Positions 1 through 12,600 of a DNA stretch of 39,913 nucleotides are shown piece after piece (position 1 is the first letter of the stretch; each line of letters opens with the position of its first letter). This DNA is from Azolla pinnata (taxonomy: Eukaryota > Streptophyta > Polypodiopsida > Salviniales > Salviniaceae). The DNA lies in the NCBI GenBank assembly GCA_037176905.1, contig JBBBWG010033352.1, positions 1-39,913 on the forward strand, written 5' to 3'. The notes under the pieces were generated by a model, which searched no databases, was not told the DNA's origin, and was given only the letters and a program-made list of their open reading frames with translations. Position numbers and translations under genes: made by a program.

Positions 1-316
1 CGATGATGTCGATGCGGCTAATGATGCTGCTATTGCTGCTGCTGATGTCGATGACGGCGATGTCGATGATGTCGATGCGGCTAATGATGCTGCTATTGCG
101 GCTGTTGATGTTGATGCTGCCAATGCTGATGATGATGTTGATGCTGATGATGATGCTACTGCTGCTTGTGATGCTACCGATGCTGATGATGGCAACGACA
201 GTGGTGATGATGATGATGATGATGATGATGATGGTGATGATGATGGTGATGAGGATGAGGATGATGATGATGATGCATACGATCATTCTTCTCGTCATTG
301 CCAGAAGCTGATTTAG
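1..316 (+). repeat. GAT/GCT-rich tandem repeat at left edge, possibly the 3' end of an Asp-rich reading frame
   Basis: The stretch is built of GAT, GCT and GTC triplets. A block starting near position 1 (GATGATGTCGATGCGGCTAA and onward) recurs near position 64, so about 63 bp has been duplicated in tandem, and an uninterrupted GAT run lies near 205-235. Read from base 2, the frame stays open from the window edge to a TAG at 314-316, giving about 104 residues that are almost all Asp and Ala and end in a short mixed tail. That could be the 3' end of an acidic, low-complexity coding exon cut by the window edge. A GAT repeat can also stay open in this frame by composition alone, so I treat it as a repeat first. 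The Met/Leu-rich frame in the same stretch is a shadow. Confidence 0.7.
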
Positions 317-3300
317 CGAATAGCACGAGACTGTCGAGAGAGGTTTAGACAAATTTCAACAATGAGTGTGAAGAAGAAAGATCTCCCATGCGCTGATCTG
401 ATCAGATCGATCGATTCCTTTTCAGACACATGCGAACATGCGCAATCTCTCTTTTTCCTTTCATCAGGCTCCTGTTCAGAGCGCATCTGGCCGAATAAAG
501 ATCTCCCCACTTCGAGGCAGAGTATATCACGATCTTAGAGATCGGAGGAGAGTCCGTTAGGGGACATTCTCCAGATGCCCCAGAATCGGTCGGGGCTGGA
601 AATGCAGCGAAGCAGAGGTCAGAGTCGTCGTGTATCGAATTGGAGCTGTTGTTGCCAACGCTTTCGATCACTTTAGCTCTAAAAAATGCGGTCCTTTCTC
701 AAGGTCTCGTTCTACGAGTTCTCGCAAAATCCACTAGACGCATGCTCGTGCAGTGATCGCATGGCTTTATATGTTCATGCATCATGTGTAATGAACCCGA
801 ATAATAATCAGATTAATAGATGTTCCGGTCGTGTACAATGCGGCCCTATTTAGAGCCATGTCTAACTGATATCACAACCCAGAATTGCTCCCAATGTTAA
901 TACTAAACCCGTTTGTCCAAAATGTTTACTAACAATGTAATTATTTTATGTGAAGACTCCGTTATGTTGCGATCATGTTCATATCGACAATCTCCTTCTA
1001 AGCCAAGGTACAATCTATGACTGACTGCTCACGGTGATACGAGAAGATCGTTTGTCTAAAACTTGTTTAGTTCTTTCTAATAAATAGGAACAAGATCAAA
1101 TCTGTTTTGCTCAAGTTTTCTCGCGCTTCTTGGCCTTTTTCTCGACTCCGCCATCAATGCTCGAGCAAGAATGTTGTGAGTAATTCATTCATTCTCTCTG
1201 ATATATAGAGAGCTTTGTCGCTTTCTTTCTCGATTTGTTTTCGGTTTCTTTGTGATTTCCTTTAGTTTCTCTGCAGTTTTCAATCAAAGGGACTCCCCCA
1301 TCAAAGATCCGAGGAGAAATGTGAGTGTTTCTTTCTAGGAGATTGCCAACATTCAAATCTTGCATAAAAGAACTTCAAAGAAGAAGTTTCTCGTAACGAT
1401 TTTGAGTGTAAAACAACTGCTTCCATGCAGCAACTGCGCATATTGATTCAGATCCAAATGATGAAGAAATGCAAGACGTACGTACACCAACAAAGGCTTG
1501 AGAAACAAGAATCGTTCCTAAAATACCGTTGAAAATTGTCGACTTCTCTCAACGGAATCGCAACATCAATGCTTGTAATGTCGGCAAAATCAAGGAGGTA
1601 GAAAGCTTGAGTTTTTTCTTAAACAGCTCGGGCATAAACGCTAATGGCTTGAGATCTCCCTAATCAGTTAAACCGAGCCAAGCCGTTACCGATACATATC
1701 TAAGTAGCTGACCACCCGATATGAACATTATTACAGTATAGAGGTCAATGGATAGCTGTAATGCGAGAAACAATCGCCATATCCAGGATGAGCTCACCGA
1801 ACATACACAAGCAACCAGCTAGATATCACATCTGATAAATGCGCGTGAACCAAGTCAAACTCCACAATCCAGAAGAACCTTGTGCTTAATTGATTGCGAT
1901 CAAAGAAGATCAGTCCTTTTTTTTAACCTAGACTCTACTCTATAATATTGATATGAATTCCTTTGTTGTTTGATATTACTAGCTGGATCTCATAACAATT
2001 GGCCTCTGAACCACTACTAACAAACCCGTCTGAACTCTATACGATTGCTTTCGTCACAGTTGGCCAATCCAGAAACTCTGATTGCGATTGAATGCTCCTC
2101 ATCGTCAGGGTTCACGTGTTGATCCTTGGATGATTTGTTCACCTACTCTCTTTGCTAATCGCTCCACCACGCACTCCCAAAGCCATCGATCTATCACGTG
2201 TGTGATTGATACATTGATCAGAAGTTGTTCACTTCATCACATTCATAGAAGTCATTGCCCCAGTGATCTATGACTCTACTTCCTCTGGGCCATGACGAGT
2301 TTCATCAGTTCAAGTTTCCACATCATGGCTATACACCAAACTCGGCATCAATCAACCGGAGAAAGTTATTGAAACTCCTATCATTTGAAGCCACATAATA
2401 TTTCAGATCTAACATTCAAGGAATATGACGTTGTTTTCTGCTTGGCGGTTGAGACTGCTGCTGTCTTCGAGTCTGCACACCGTCTGGTCGTGTTGGAGCT
2501 CTTGTGGTCCACTCATTTGGCTTTAACTCAAAGATCAATCAACACGATCACCAACATCAAGTCTAGGGATCAAGAGCAATGTCTTAGACCGACTATCAAA
2601 TTATGATACGTTTCTCGCAAGGAAATCGCTACTGTGAAATCATGCTAGAAAAACTCCCTGAATCTAAAGGGCGTGAAGGACTATAGTTACATGTATCAAA
2701 GACAATCTTAGAGCATTATCCTAATGGGACAGAACATAATATGGTGGACTGTCAAAATTAGGAACTCCACAAGCCATCATATGGTGGAACAGTATAGGAT
2801 TCTCAAAGTTACAGGTTAAATCCGTATAGAATTGACTTTAGCTAACAGTTCAATGAAGTAAGCCCTCGTACACTTCAAATTACTTCATGATAATCTTCCC
2901 AAGATCACACGATATATCGTCAGGAATGAAGAGCTCCAAACTTAAGGAACTTGCCCCATAATGTTTGTGTGCGTGTAAAATAGAAATGAGAGGGCTTGAA
3001 TGTTTTGGTTGAAGTCATGACATTAAGCAAGGGGAACAATCATTTTGAAAAGAGTTTACGGTGATTCGATACTAATCGAAAATGGTAAACCAAATGATGC
3101 AAAAAAAAGGGCACTTGAGTTAGTCCAGGTAATTACCTCAAAAAACACTTGCATGTTCAACTAGAGGGATAAAGAATAGTCGACGAAATAGAATGTTGGC
3201 TAGATTGCACCCTTGGGTTCTGTCCTGTCCCCTTGTTCGATCAACTGTCAGAAATCAATTAAATTTTCTAAAATTTATTGAGCATACAAAATCCCAACAC

Positions 3301-3839
3301 AACACATTATGATCTGGCCAAGAGACTGATTCGTATTGCACGTGAAATGTATTACACATGCAAAAACAGATTACGTGTGCTAAGATGGTATAGTGTTATC
3401 TTCTGAGTAACACGTATCAGAGTATGTAAGAAAAGAAGATGAAATTTTGCTCAGTGGGCCAGAATTAGCAAAAAAACTTGTGGTTGTATTAGAACCTGGA
3501 AAAATTAAGAGCTCCAGAATCCATGATGTTGATGTGGTGGAAGCATGTGTGCAGGGAGAAGACACATACCCAAAACCAACAATATATAGAACTTCTACAT
3601 CCAAACTAGAAAAAAACAATCCTTGACGAAAAAAATACACTCATCTGATTATGGTAACCTCTGCAATCGACACACTCTCAAAATCATGTAGAGTGTTTGA
3701 TGAGGATGCTTTTTACGCCTGCACGATGACTCCCTTTGAACTATATCTATTGCTTGCAAAAATGTCTCCTCAATTGTGAGGATTCCTCAGGCAGGGGTAA
3801 AAAACGAAATTTTGTGAATGCAAATCCACCAAACCCATA
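317..3839. other. Intergenic, no gene recognised
   Basis: About 3.5 kb of AT-rich sequence holds only short open frames (under 95 codons) on either strand, none of which resembles a known family. The right end, from about 3839 leftwards, must contain the 3' untranslated region of the FCF2 gene, whose stop codon is at 3840-3842. The 1100-1560 part has pyrimidine-rich stretches and short open pieces that could be a decayed gene or unannotated exons, but I could not link them into a protein. Confidence 0.5.
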
Positions 3840-6800
3840 CTATATCTTTGCCCACGCTGGTGTCCTTTTGCTTTGTTTCTTCTTCCAGAATGCCTTCCCC
3901 CCTGCTTGCTTCTGCTCTTGAATCTCCGAATACTTCCTTTTTCTGATCATTTAAATACCCCATATTAAATGTTTTAAAAGCATATAATAAAAGAAGGGCA
4001 GAACATTAAAGTCAAAAGGAATTGTTGTGATGAATATCCGACACATACAGATTATCCCCATGTTCAGCTCTAAAAACCTCTATTGGAAAAGGTATATTAA
4101 GTTGTCTGTCAATCAAAACAAACAAAAATCTACAAATAGGATAGGAATTGTAACCTGTATGCAGTAACTGAAGAATCTGCTAGGAGCTCGTCAGCAAGGG
4201 AGCTCTTCCGTTCTTTCTTGGTCAATCTTCCTGAATAGAAATCTGTTGGACCTCCTATAATAGTTCCAACCTGATGAATATAGAATTGTTTGTGAATCAG
4301 AAACTTTCAAATAGTAATACAGTTTAAAGTCAGCAACTGAAAAGACCTTACTTCAAAGTACTTTGGCAATCCTTTTGAATCATCGGCTTTATAATGCCTT
4401 TTTGGGTCGATAACCCCACGGAGCTGCCAAAATTTGCTTCTATAGTAAGTAGAGAGTTTCATGACTAAATAAACAAATTGTCAAAGATAAGAGAACATCT
4501 CAATGCACCTTCAAAATCTGAAGCTCCTTCTTTAGTTCTGGTGTAATTGTTGGTGCCGATAAGTTGAACCTGTCATTATTTCATAGCTTCTTATTAAACC
4601 AGTGTTCTTTCCAGTCTTGTTACATGTATCCATTTTATTGAAATAAAGGTGAGGGCGCATGTAATAATAAGTAATAGAATTCCAGAGTCATGGAGATCAA
4701 TGGCTAAAATTTATGAAATTTTTGCTGAAGTGATACTTTCTACTTATTACATTAAAGTGTGGCTTGACAGAAGTCGGAAAGCAAGGCATTACCATTTCGC
4801 TCCAGCTGTGTTATCTTTCTGTTTGCTTGCCAGCTTCTTACGTATTGATGGGTCGATAGGGGGCACAACTAAACCAGCTTGAAGCTTCCTTTCTCCTTGC
4901 CATATATTCTGAGCCACTACATGCCCTGAAGATTTCCCATCGGTTGACTTCTTAACCATAGATAAAGATAATCCAGTTTCAGGACGCCAAATCGGACCCA
5001 AACCATTAGAACTGCAAAGCAGAAATAAAAAGTATCTTAGATATGCATAAGTATTGCGAAATATGCAATTAAATTTCAAATATTTCATGGAAACAATGCA
5101 TCTAGTGTTTGTTTGACTAAAATAAAACCGACAAAGATTTCACTGGCCTGCTGAGAAGAAAAACCAAATACCATTCTTGATATCCAAAAGGATTACAAAA
5201 TATGTAGACTTGGTTCTCGATGTTTCCAGAAAATAATGCAACTGATGTTTGTTTAACTAACAAAATGAAACAGCTATTTTCATTGGCATACCGAGAGCAT
5301 CCACTATCCAACTTTATTGACAGACTCTTCTCGCCTTCCAATGACTGTTCTCTCTTTCCTTCTCTCTCCAAAGAACCTTGCACACTGCAATCAAGTTCCA
5401 AAAGAATGCTTTCAAAATACAGAATGCATTGTGAAATTCCTCCTTTGATATTATTGGTAAATTAACCAAGAAAAAACTTGTGATTGAATCAAATCATAAC
5501 TGAAAAAGAAAAATCATCTGTAATGCATCTCTTCAAGCAAAACGTTCCAACTTAACCTCAAATCAGTTTGTTGCATATATTCCTTCATAGAGTTGGCAAA
5601 ATACTTGGCCATCTCCTCCACATCCACATCTTCATCGCTGCTGCTTCCACCATCTTCAGCCCCTTCATTCGTGACATCTTTCTCGGGGTTCTTCTGGATG
5701 GGCAACATTGTGGCTTCCTTCAGAGTTGTGCCATGTAATCTCATGGTCGCATCTTCATCGATTAAATTCTCCTTGTGGATGTCATTAGACTGGCGAGAAG
5801 AGGACGCTCTTTCACTCATATTTCTATGTTCCATGGGTTGTGCACCACCATCATCACGCTGTGTAGCTTCTGCATCGTAGTTATCAACATGTCCTGCAGA
5901 ACTCATTTCCTCTTCTTTCTTTGCCGTCTCTTTTCTAGAATGTGATTTTCTTCCTTTAGTGCAGGTTACGGTGCCAGAGAGGTCATTTTTTACCAAAGAT
6001 TTGAGCTTGTCAAAACCAATCGATCCTCCATCATCATCTGCACGTTTCTTCTCGACATCGATAGCATGACCCAAACTCATGACATCTTTTTTCTTCACTG
6101 ATTTCTTTCTATATTGCAATGTATTGTGATCATTGCATGCAGCATTTACACCCAAACATTGATCTTCAAACTTGTCGACAAAAGGACCTAAATTTTCACT
6201 CTCTGCAAACTTCTTCTTGTCCCTCTTCTTCGTAGAACTCTTGCTATATCGTATTTTTATATTCTCAGCACTGGAGGATTTATCTGCATCATCATCCTGT
6301 TTGCAACCAATAGGAGTCTTTAACCCATCAACGTCTACAGGCATCTCTTCAATGTGACATGTTACATCCCCGACAATGTCAGATGTAGCATTTAGATCAT
6401 TGAGTTCTGCCTTGATGACATCAGAAGTATGGTCCACATTTTTTATTTCTTCTTCTCCTTCTTCTTCTGCTGCTGCTTCGGTATCTTTCTCTTTCCCACC
6501 TAAGTTGGACAAGTTCACATCCATGCCATTGTTCGCGTCTGGCAATTCTGAGGTCGATAACGCTACGACATGGCATGCTTTACCTGTATCTGCAACTTCC
6601 AATGATTCAGAATAGTCTTCATTTCCATCGGGGAACAATATCCTGCTCATGCCATCTTTCTTCGCATCCTTCTTCTTCATCTTCATCCCTGAGGCCAATC
6701 TGCCAGCTGCACCTCCTCCTTTCTCCTCACCGCAGCTCACTCTAGGCGTTTCCAAGCTACCTCGACCGCTAACAACGGGAGTTTTCATCTGCTGCTGCTG

Positions 6801-7049
6801 CTGCTGCTTCTTGTTCTTCGTCTTGGCGGGGGGGCTCCTAGTCTCGGGAGCCTCTTCTGGTGCTCCGTCGGGGCATGCAGGTAGATGACTGACCTCAAAA
6901 GCGAGGTTTCCATCGCTGGGCTGTCGGAGGAAAGGGAGGGTCTTGGAGCTCACCTTTTCTGATGCGAAGGAAGGGGGAGAAGGCGGCGGCTTCTTGGACT
7001 TGCGAGACGTTGCAGGTGGGGGGCGAGCCTTACGAGGTCGAAGCTCCAT
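3840..7049 (-). CDS. FCF2: FCF2/DNTTIP2-like pre-rRNA processing protein (718 aa, 7 exons)
   Basis: Fcf2-domain proteins act in the nucleolus in the small-subunit processome, where yeast Fcf2 is needed for early pre-rRNA cleavages. Exons on the minus strand are 7049-5557, 5384-5292, 5011-4793, 4569-4509, 4423-4352, 4270-4155 and 3942-3840. All have GT-AG borders and the phases match. The diagnostic C-terminal domain, about residues 590-690, spans exons 3-7: AGAKWFNLSAP, LRGVIDPKRHYK, LPKYFEVGTIIGGPTDFYSG, RLTKKERKSSLADELLAD and AYRKRKYSEIQ. The N-terminal ~590 residues are charged and low in complexity (polyQ at 82-87, many K, E and D runs), much like human DNTTIP2/TdIF2, which also carries its Fcf2 domain at the end; yeast Fcf2 is far shorter. 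I chose the ATG at 7049 (MELRPRKARPPP). An in-frame upstream Met would translate a GAA-type microsatellite into poly-Arg and is unlikely. Exon 1 makes up two thirds of the protein. Confidence 0.9.
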
Positions 7050-7123
7050 CGCCGCCGCCTCTGAATCGCCCCCGTCTCTGAACGCGCAGAAAAGACAGAC
7101 ACAGAAGAGAAGAAAGAGTTCCT

Positions 7124-7166
7124 TTCTTCTTCTTCTTCTTCTTCTTCTTCTTCTTCTTCTTCTTCT
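7124..7166. repeat. (CTT)n microsatellite in the FCF2 5' leader
   Basis: About 14 uninterrupted CTT/TTC units on the plus strand read as (GAA)n in the sense direction of the FCF2 gene. They lie 75-117 nt upstream of the preferred start, so they are probably in the 5' untranslated region or core promoter. Confidence 0.9.
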
Positions 7167-7249
7167 GGGTTTTTGTTTCTTCAATCTGCCCCTGAGTTTT
7201 CCCTATTCCCCAAAATACCCCTCAACCATCTGCTCCTTGTATTGATTAC

Positions 7250-8685
7250 AGTAGATTTCTGTATGTATTATGTTTTAAGGGAAAACTAACCAGAAATGCC
7301 TGACAAACTTAGTGCATTTTCATGCCTACCACAACTAGAAATTGCTGATTAATGCTTGTTTTTTAATAATTGACGCGCGATTTTGATTGATTGGCTCACA
7401 CCGAATCAATTAATAGTGAGCCGGATTAGTTGGTTTATTAATGCTCGGTTACTCGGATTGATACCACATGGACTTGCATTAGTCGGTTAATTAGATTCTA
7501 AGATTGCTGGCTTTTGTTGATCGAATATAGTGAGGGAATCGGTTAGGATCGATTAGTGGGAAGCGATTGGGAATAAAAGCAACACTAACGGAATTAGTTG
7601 GGTGTTAAGTTTTAGTGGAAAATAAGATTAGGTGTTAATTTGTAATTCCCGATTTCAGTCGGCGTTAAAATGTAGTTTCCAATTTGTCTGGCTGGCGTTT
7701 TCTGTTAATTCTCCCTATGTTTAATTATCTTTCCTTTTAGGCACAATAAACATGATAAATTACCCTCTATAATCATTGGGTGATTGTATTTACAATCAGC
7801 GTTGTACTCTCGTAGATGAGTGGACACACAAACATCAGCGTACGCTTTTGTCTCGTGGGATCATATTGGCCTAGGGAAGCATCAATATAGCATTCTTTCT
7901 TTATCTTCTCGCAACCAACACTCAGTGAGTTGGTTGATTTTCGAGAGTGAGTTTTTTGGGTGACGAATTTTGGAGTCAATCTCGACATCTGGGATCATGT
8001 GCATGTTCCCTTAATGAAATGTTGGCACTCTAACTTGTTCCCGTATTCTACGCGCGTTTTAAAGGGTTGCAATATCATTTCCATGCAAAAAATACATAAT
8101 GTAATGGATATACAAAAGCTACTATCAACATGTACGATGTTCAAACTCACGACCCTTTGTATAAAAGACATTATCATCGACTATTATACTATCCTATTTT
8201 TTACAACTCAAGTTACTGAGAAATATACATCTCACGTATTATATAGTAATATCATCGTATTTTGAGAGTTGTTAAACTAGCTCGTCATCATTCTCGGTAT
8301 GATCGCCAAGTGGTATGTTTGTTTGAATGTCAAGTGTGTGAGCTGATATAGGCTATACAAGGGGCTCTTGCTCTCATCACTGAACCAGTCCGATTCGATG
8401 CCAAATTTCAGCCTCGTCGTACTCATGGTAAATAACCGCGTGATCTTTTTCTTCTCATCTTATCTTCTTCTCGTCGTATTTTTAGTATTCAGAGTGTATT
8501 GGTATTTACAAGCTTCAATTGTGACAAAATTGCTCCCAACCATGCAAACACAGATTTGCATTTTCCTCGATCAAGAGGAAGTCCACCTTATCCGATGAAG
8601 AAAAACGTCGCGATCAGGAAAATTTCCGTTGCATCTCATTGGCTAGATCTCCACTTTGCATGCATCAAAGCTTGTTGTATTAAAA
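7250..8685. other. Intergenic between the head-to-head FCF2 and CFAP57 genes, no gene recognised
   Basis: About 1.4 kb of AT-rich sequence holds the distal promoter regions of two divergent genes. Open frames are at most about 100 codons and match nothing I know. I see no terminal inverted repeat or coding remnant good enough to name a transposon. Confidence 0.5.
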
Positions 8686-9330
8686 GCCCCACCTCTAATC
8701 ACCTTTTGAGTTCCTCGTCTTATCAACAATCCACCTCTATTACCTTCGGAGTTCACCAAAATGGCCAGATCTCCACAATCCATGCATCTAATCGCCTCTA
8801 ATCACCTTTCAAGTTCTTCTTCTGATCAGCAATCCACCTCTAATTACCTACCTCTAATCACCTTTCGAGTTCCTCGTATGATCAACAATCCACCTCTAAT
8901 TACCTTTAGAGTTCCCCAAAATGGCCAAATGTCCATAGTCCATGCATCTAATCACCTCTAATCACCATTCGAGTTCTTCTTCTGATCAACAATCCGCCTC
9001 TAATTACCTACCTCTAATCACCTTTTGAGTTCTTCTTCTGATCAACAATCCGCCTCTAATTACCTACCTCTAATCACCTTTTGAGTTCCTCGTCTGATCA
9101 ACAATCCACCTCTAACTACCTTTGGAGTTCCCCTAAATGGCCAGATCTCCACGGTCCATGCATCTAATCACCTCTAATCACCGCTAATCACCTTTCAAGC
9201 AATCCACCTCTAATTACCTACCTATAATCACCTTTCAAGTTCCTCGTCTGATCAACAATCCACCTCTAAATTACCTTTGGAGTTCCCCAAAATGGCCAGA
9301 TCTCCACGGTCCACGCATCAAGGCTCGCAA
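8686..9330. repeat. Composite minisatellite upstream of CFAP57 (about 56 bp units within a longer unit)
   Basis: The basic unit contains CCTCTAATCACCTTTTGAGT, then a TCTGATCAACAATCC block, then CCTCTAATTACCT. Consecutive unit starts at about 8955, 9011 and 9067 give a 56 bp period. A second module (GTTCCCCAAAATGGCCAGAT, then CCATGCATCTAATCACC) is interspersed at about 8751, 8911, 9127 and 9281. The spacings are about 160, 216 and 154 bp, so the second interval is longer by about one basic unit. This is the pattern left by unequal exchange in a higher-order repeat. The array ends about 290 bp before the CFAP57 start codon. Confidence 0.9.
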
Positions 9331-9536
9331 GTCGGACCTGCCTTCCCAGAGTTCCCCCAAAAAAGATAATCAGGAAAAGAGAAACAAGCACTAAATTTTT
9401 GAGTCACTTACAGAACTAATCACATAACAAGGTGCAGTTAAAATCAGTGAAATAAGATTTCACATAATTTTAATCACATGATAAAGAAAATAGAGAAGGG
9501 GAACAAAGAAACAGAATCACAATTTTTCATATCTCC

Positions 9537-9570
9537 CTCTTCTTCTTCTTCTTCTTCTTCTTCTTCTTCC
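9537..9570 (+). repeat. (CTT)n microsatellite in the CFAP57 5' leader
   Basis: About 10 CTT units in sense orientation lie roughly 50-80 nt upstream of the CFAP57 ATG at 9618, within the likely 5' untranslated region. Pyrimidine-rich leaders of this type are common in plant genes. Confidence 0.9.
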
Positions 9571-9617
9571 TGTTCTGCAGGGAAATGTAGCTTCTTCCTC
9601 CTCGCTTCTGGTCGGCT

Positions 9618-12600
9618 ATGGCGCACCTCCTCCCCTCCCATGTCCTCGGCCTGAAAGGCTCCCTCAAGGACTCCATCCACTTCATCGATGAGACCACGTT
9701 CGTGTACGTCTCCGGCCACAGCGTCGTCGTGGCCTCCACCGAGGGTCGGCAGCAGAAGGTCCTCCCCGGCACCAACGACACCAGCGCCATCACTGCCGTC
9801 GCCGTTAGCCCCACCAAGAAGCTTGTAGCTGTGGCCGAGAGCGCCCTCCCCAGCCCCGCCGCCCTACAAGCCGAAGCCAGGTAACTCCCTCATCCCTCAT
9901 CCCTCCCTTTCTTGGTAAGAAGCGCTTTCTCTCCCGATTACAGCCATGGCCGCTCCTGATTGTGTTAAAAGAAAACTGGAAAGGGACAAAAGCAGAAATA
10001 TTTTAGAGGCCTCGCCTAACTAATTCTCATTGTTAGGGACTGATTGCAATTGTAAGCAAATGCAAGGCAAAAGAGAGTAACAAGGTAAAAGGAGGGGTGT
10101 TGCTCGACCCCATGAGAGATGGATCCGCATACCCGTTGGTCTCCCGTACTGCAAAAATCACAGCTTGGCTCATGAACGGAACTCTTATGAATTTTGGCAA
10201 GAGCTTTGTCACACCAGTACGGTCTCAATATAGAGAAATGGTGCCCTAGCTTCCTTACATAAAGCGAAGCCCAAGATTCCAAGTATATTAAACACTTTAC
10301 CACTTCATTTGAAGTGGTCAAGTGGACAGACATTCCTAGTTAATATCCTGTAGCATTGAATGTCTCCTATTTTTGTTCCCTCTTTCTATCGTGAGTTAAC
10401 TCTTGCTAACTCATCACGAAGTTAGAAGAAACTATGGTATCCTTTCCTGTCTGTTGTTTTCCATTCCCGTAATACTTACACCTCTCATCGGTTGTGTCTC
10501 TTGAAAGACAATTCTATGTATCCAAAATATTCCGTATAAAAAGCCTTTCAAATCAATATTTTTCTTTCTGATTACTGCGGACGATGAGCTAGGTTAGGAT
10601 TCCGAGTAATGTTTATGCCTAAGCCCGAGAAAGAAAATTATTGTAACATCTTTTAATTGAAACAGTTAAAGAAAAAAAGAAACTTTTATGTGTGTGCCCC
10701 CATACCTACTCCATTTGAAGTTAAAGAGACGAAAGATATTCCTATCCTCTTGTTACTATCTCTCATCCCTTGTATTTTTTGGAAGGAAAAGTTTTTAATT
10801 GAAAGAAATTCAAGCTAATCATTGTTTTGTATTCGCTTTAACCAACAAGTTAGACCCAGAATTCCAGGTATGCATCTGCACTTACTTCTGATTCACGAAG
10901 TTCGGCTGGGGGTGGATCTGGGATCAATGGTCCTACAGATAACAAGTCATTTGATGGTGCTGAATCAAAAGATAGCGACCCAAGATGCATCTCCCCTGAA
11001 GCCAAAACAAGTGGCCCTATCATCAGTCTTTGGGAAACTGGTGCCTGGAAGAAAAGGAAGGTCCTCTCGGGAGGTGAGGCTCTTGCTGGAATGAAAGAAT
11101 ATATCTCCATATCATTTAGTGCCGATGGGAGAAATATTGCCGCTCAAGGAAGTAGTCCGGATTGGATCCTTGTGCTATGGAGCTTGGAGAAGTCGAAGAT
11201 CTTTGCAACTGCCAAGGCGTCGATACCACAGACAGAAGTGTATCAGGTGAATTCATCAGGCCAGAATTCAGTTTTACTCATCACAATTAATTGGTGTATG
11301 ATGCGATGCATAGCAGTACATATTTGTCCGAAATCATTGCTTTATACATCAAGTTCTTAACATCCAATTTGTGGATTGAAGCTCGGCCTTTTGTTTCATT
11401 ATAGGTGCAATACTGCCTCACTGATGCATCACTTGTTAGTGTTGTTGGCGATGGTTTCACAAAGACATTTAAGCTAACAGAGACAGCATTCCGACAAATT
11501 GCAACTGACATCTCAAAGTGGGAGGGTAAAAGCTTTCTATGGCATACTTGGCTTCCAGAAGTGGAGCACTCTGGAAAAGATTGTTGCATTTATTCCTTTG
11601 GCACTGGAGAACTTGTAAGAGTCGAAGGCGGTGAGGTACTATCAATATGTAAAGCAATCCTTTTAGGGTAGATGTAAGAAAATAGAAACACTTTTAGAAG
11701 GTAATACCTCACTAGAAAACATGATGAAGTAGTGGGTGGAATACTGCCTTCAACTATTTTTCATTTCAATTGATTTTAAAAGAGTAACACTGTGCTGGAA
11801 TTAGAAAATACAATTGATACATGTGGATTTAATGGGGTCTTTAGTTTTTAAACATGGAAAATGATGTATAATTTCTCCAAATAGTGCTCTCATCTATCAT
11901 AGCAATATTACGTTATTCCAAAAGCTATGTCCTAGACACAACTTTTTGTTTCCATTCTTGTGATTTCACGCATTAGCCCTTTAGAGTAAGGTAATATTTT
12001 GTGGACAAAGAGATAGTGCCTTTTAAAATTGTGATAAAGAATGTACATGTCATTGCTACGGTCGTAAACCAAAGGGCTTGTGTTTGTAGATAATGGCAGT
12101 CGTACCATCATCCTCTTCCGATGGCTCAAACACTGCAGAAATCATCATTTTATATTCTAAAGGAATTATATGTGGTGAAACATGTGGTACCATATCTGTA
12201 TATGAGAAGGTAGATGAGAAGGAAGTCAAAGAAGGTTTGAAGAAGGTTTCTAGTTTCAAAGTTGATAAGAATGGGGCGAAAGTGTGTGGGCTTGCATTGT
12301 CTTCGAATGAAGAGGTTCTAGTTTGTATTTTGGACAACAACCATTTGCTGAATATACCATTTCAGCATAGGGATCTTTTCAAGCTGGATGAGGTACCAAA
12401 GGAGATTGTTTGTCAGGTATGTCTAAAGTAAATCATGAAATGTAATAAAATAGCAACGTGCTTGCAATATTGTTAGATGAGAAAAATAATTAAAATAAGC
12501 ATCTTGAATCTAGAATTGCACGTTTGAGCGTTGAGAGCATAAAGTGATTCAAGATGTAATTCATGGATTCCACATAAGTTGTTCGTTTTGTGGAATATTC

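Noticed and set aside
7050-7184. N-terminal extension of FCF2 starting with a poly-Arg run
   Set aside because: The extension is a GAA-type microsatellite in the leader; the later Met (7049) begins a normal sequence and has GC-rich coding character.
7250-8685. A transposon or extra gene between FCF2 and CFAP57
   Set aside because: No open frame beyond about 100 codons and no terminal repeats or family motifs could be supported.
10016-10333. Minus-strand open frame of 105 codons in CFAP57 intron 1
   Set aside because: The product resembles no family I recognise and the stretch lies inside an intron; it may be part of an old insertion but cannot be supported.
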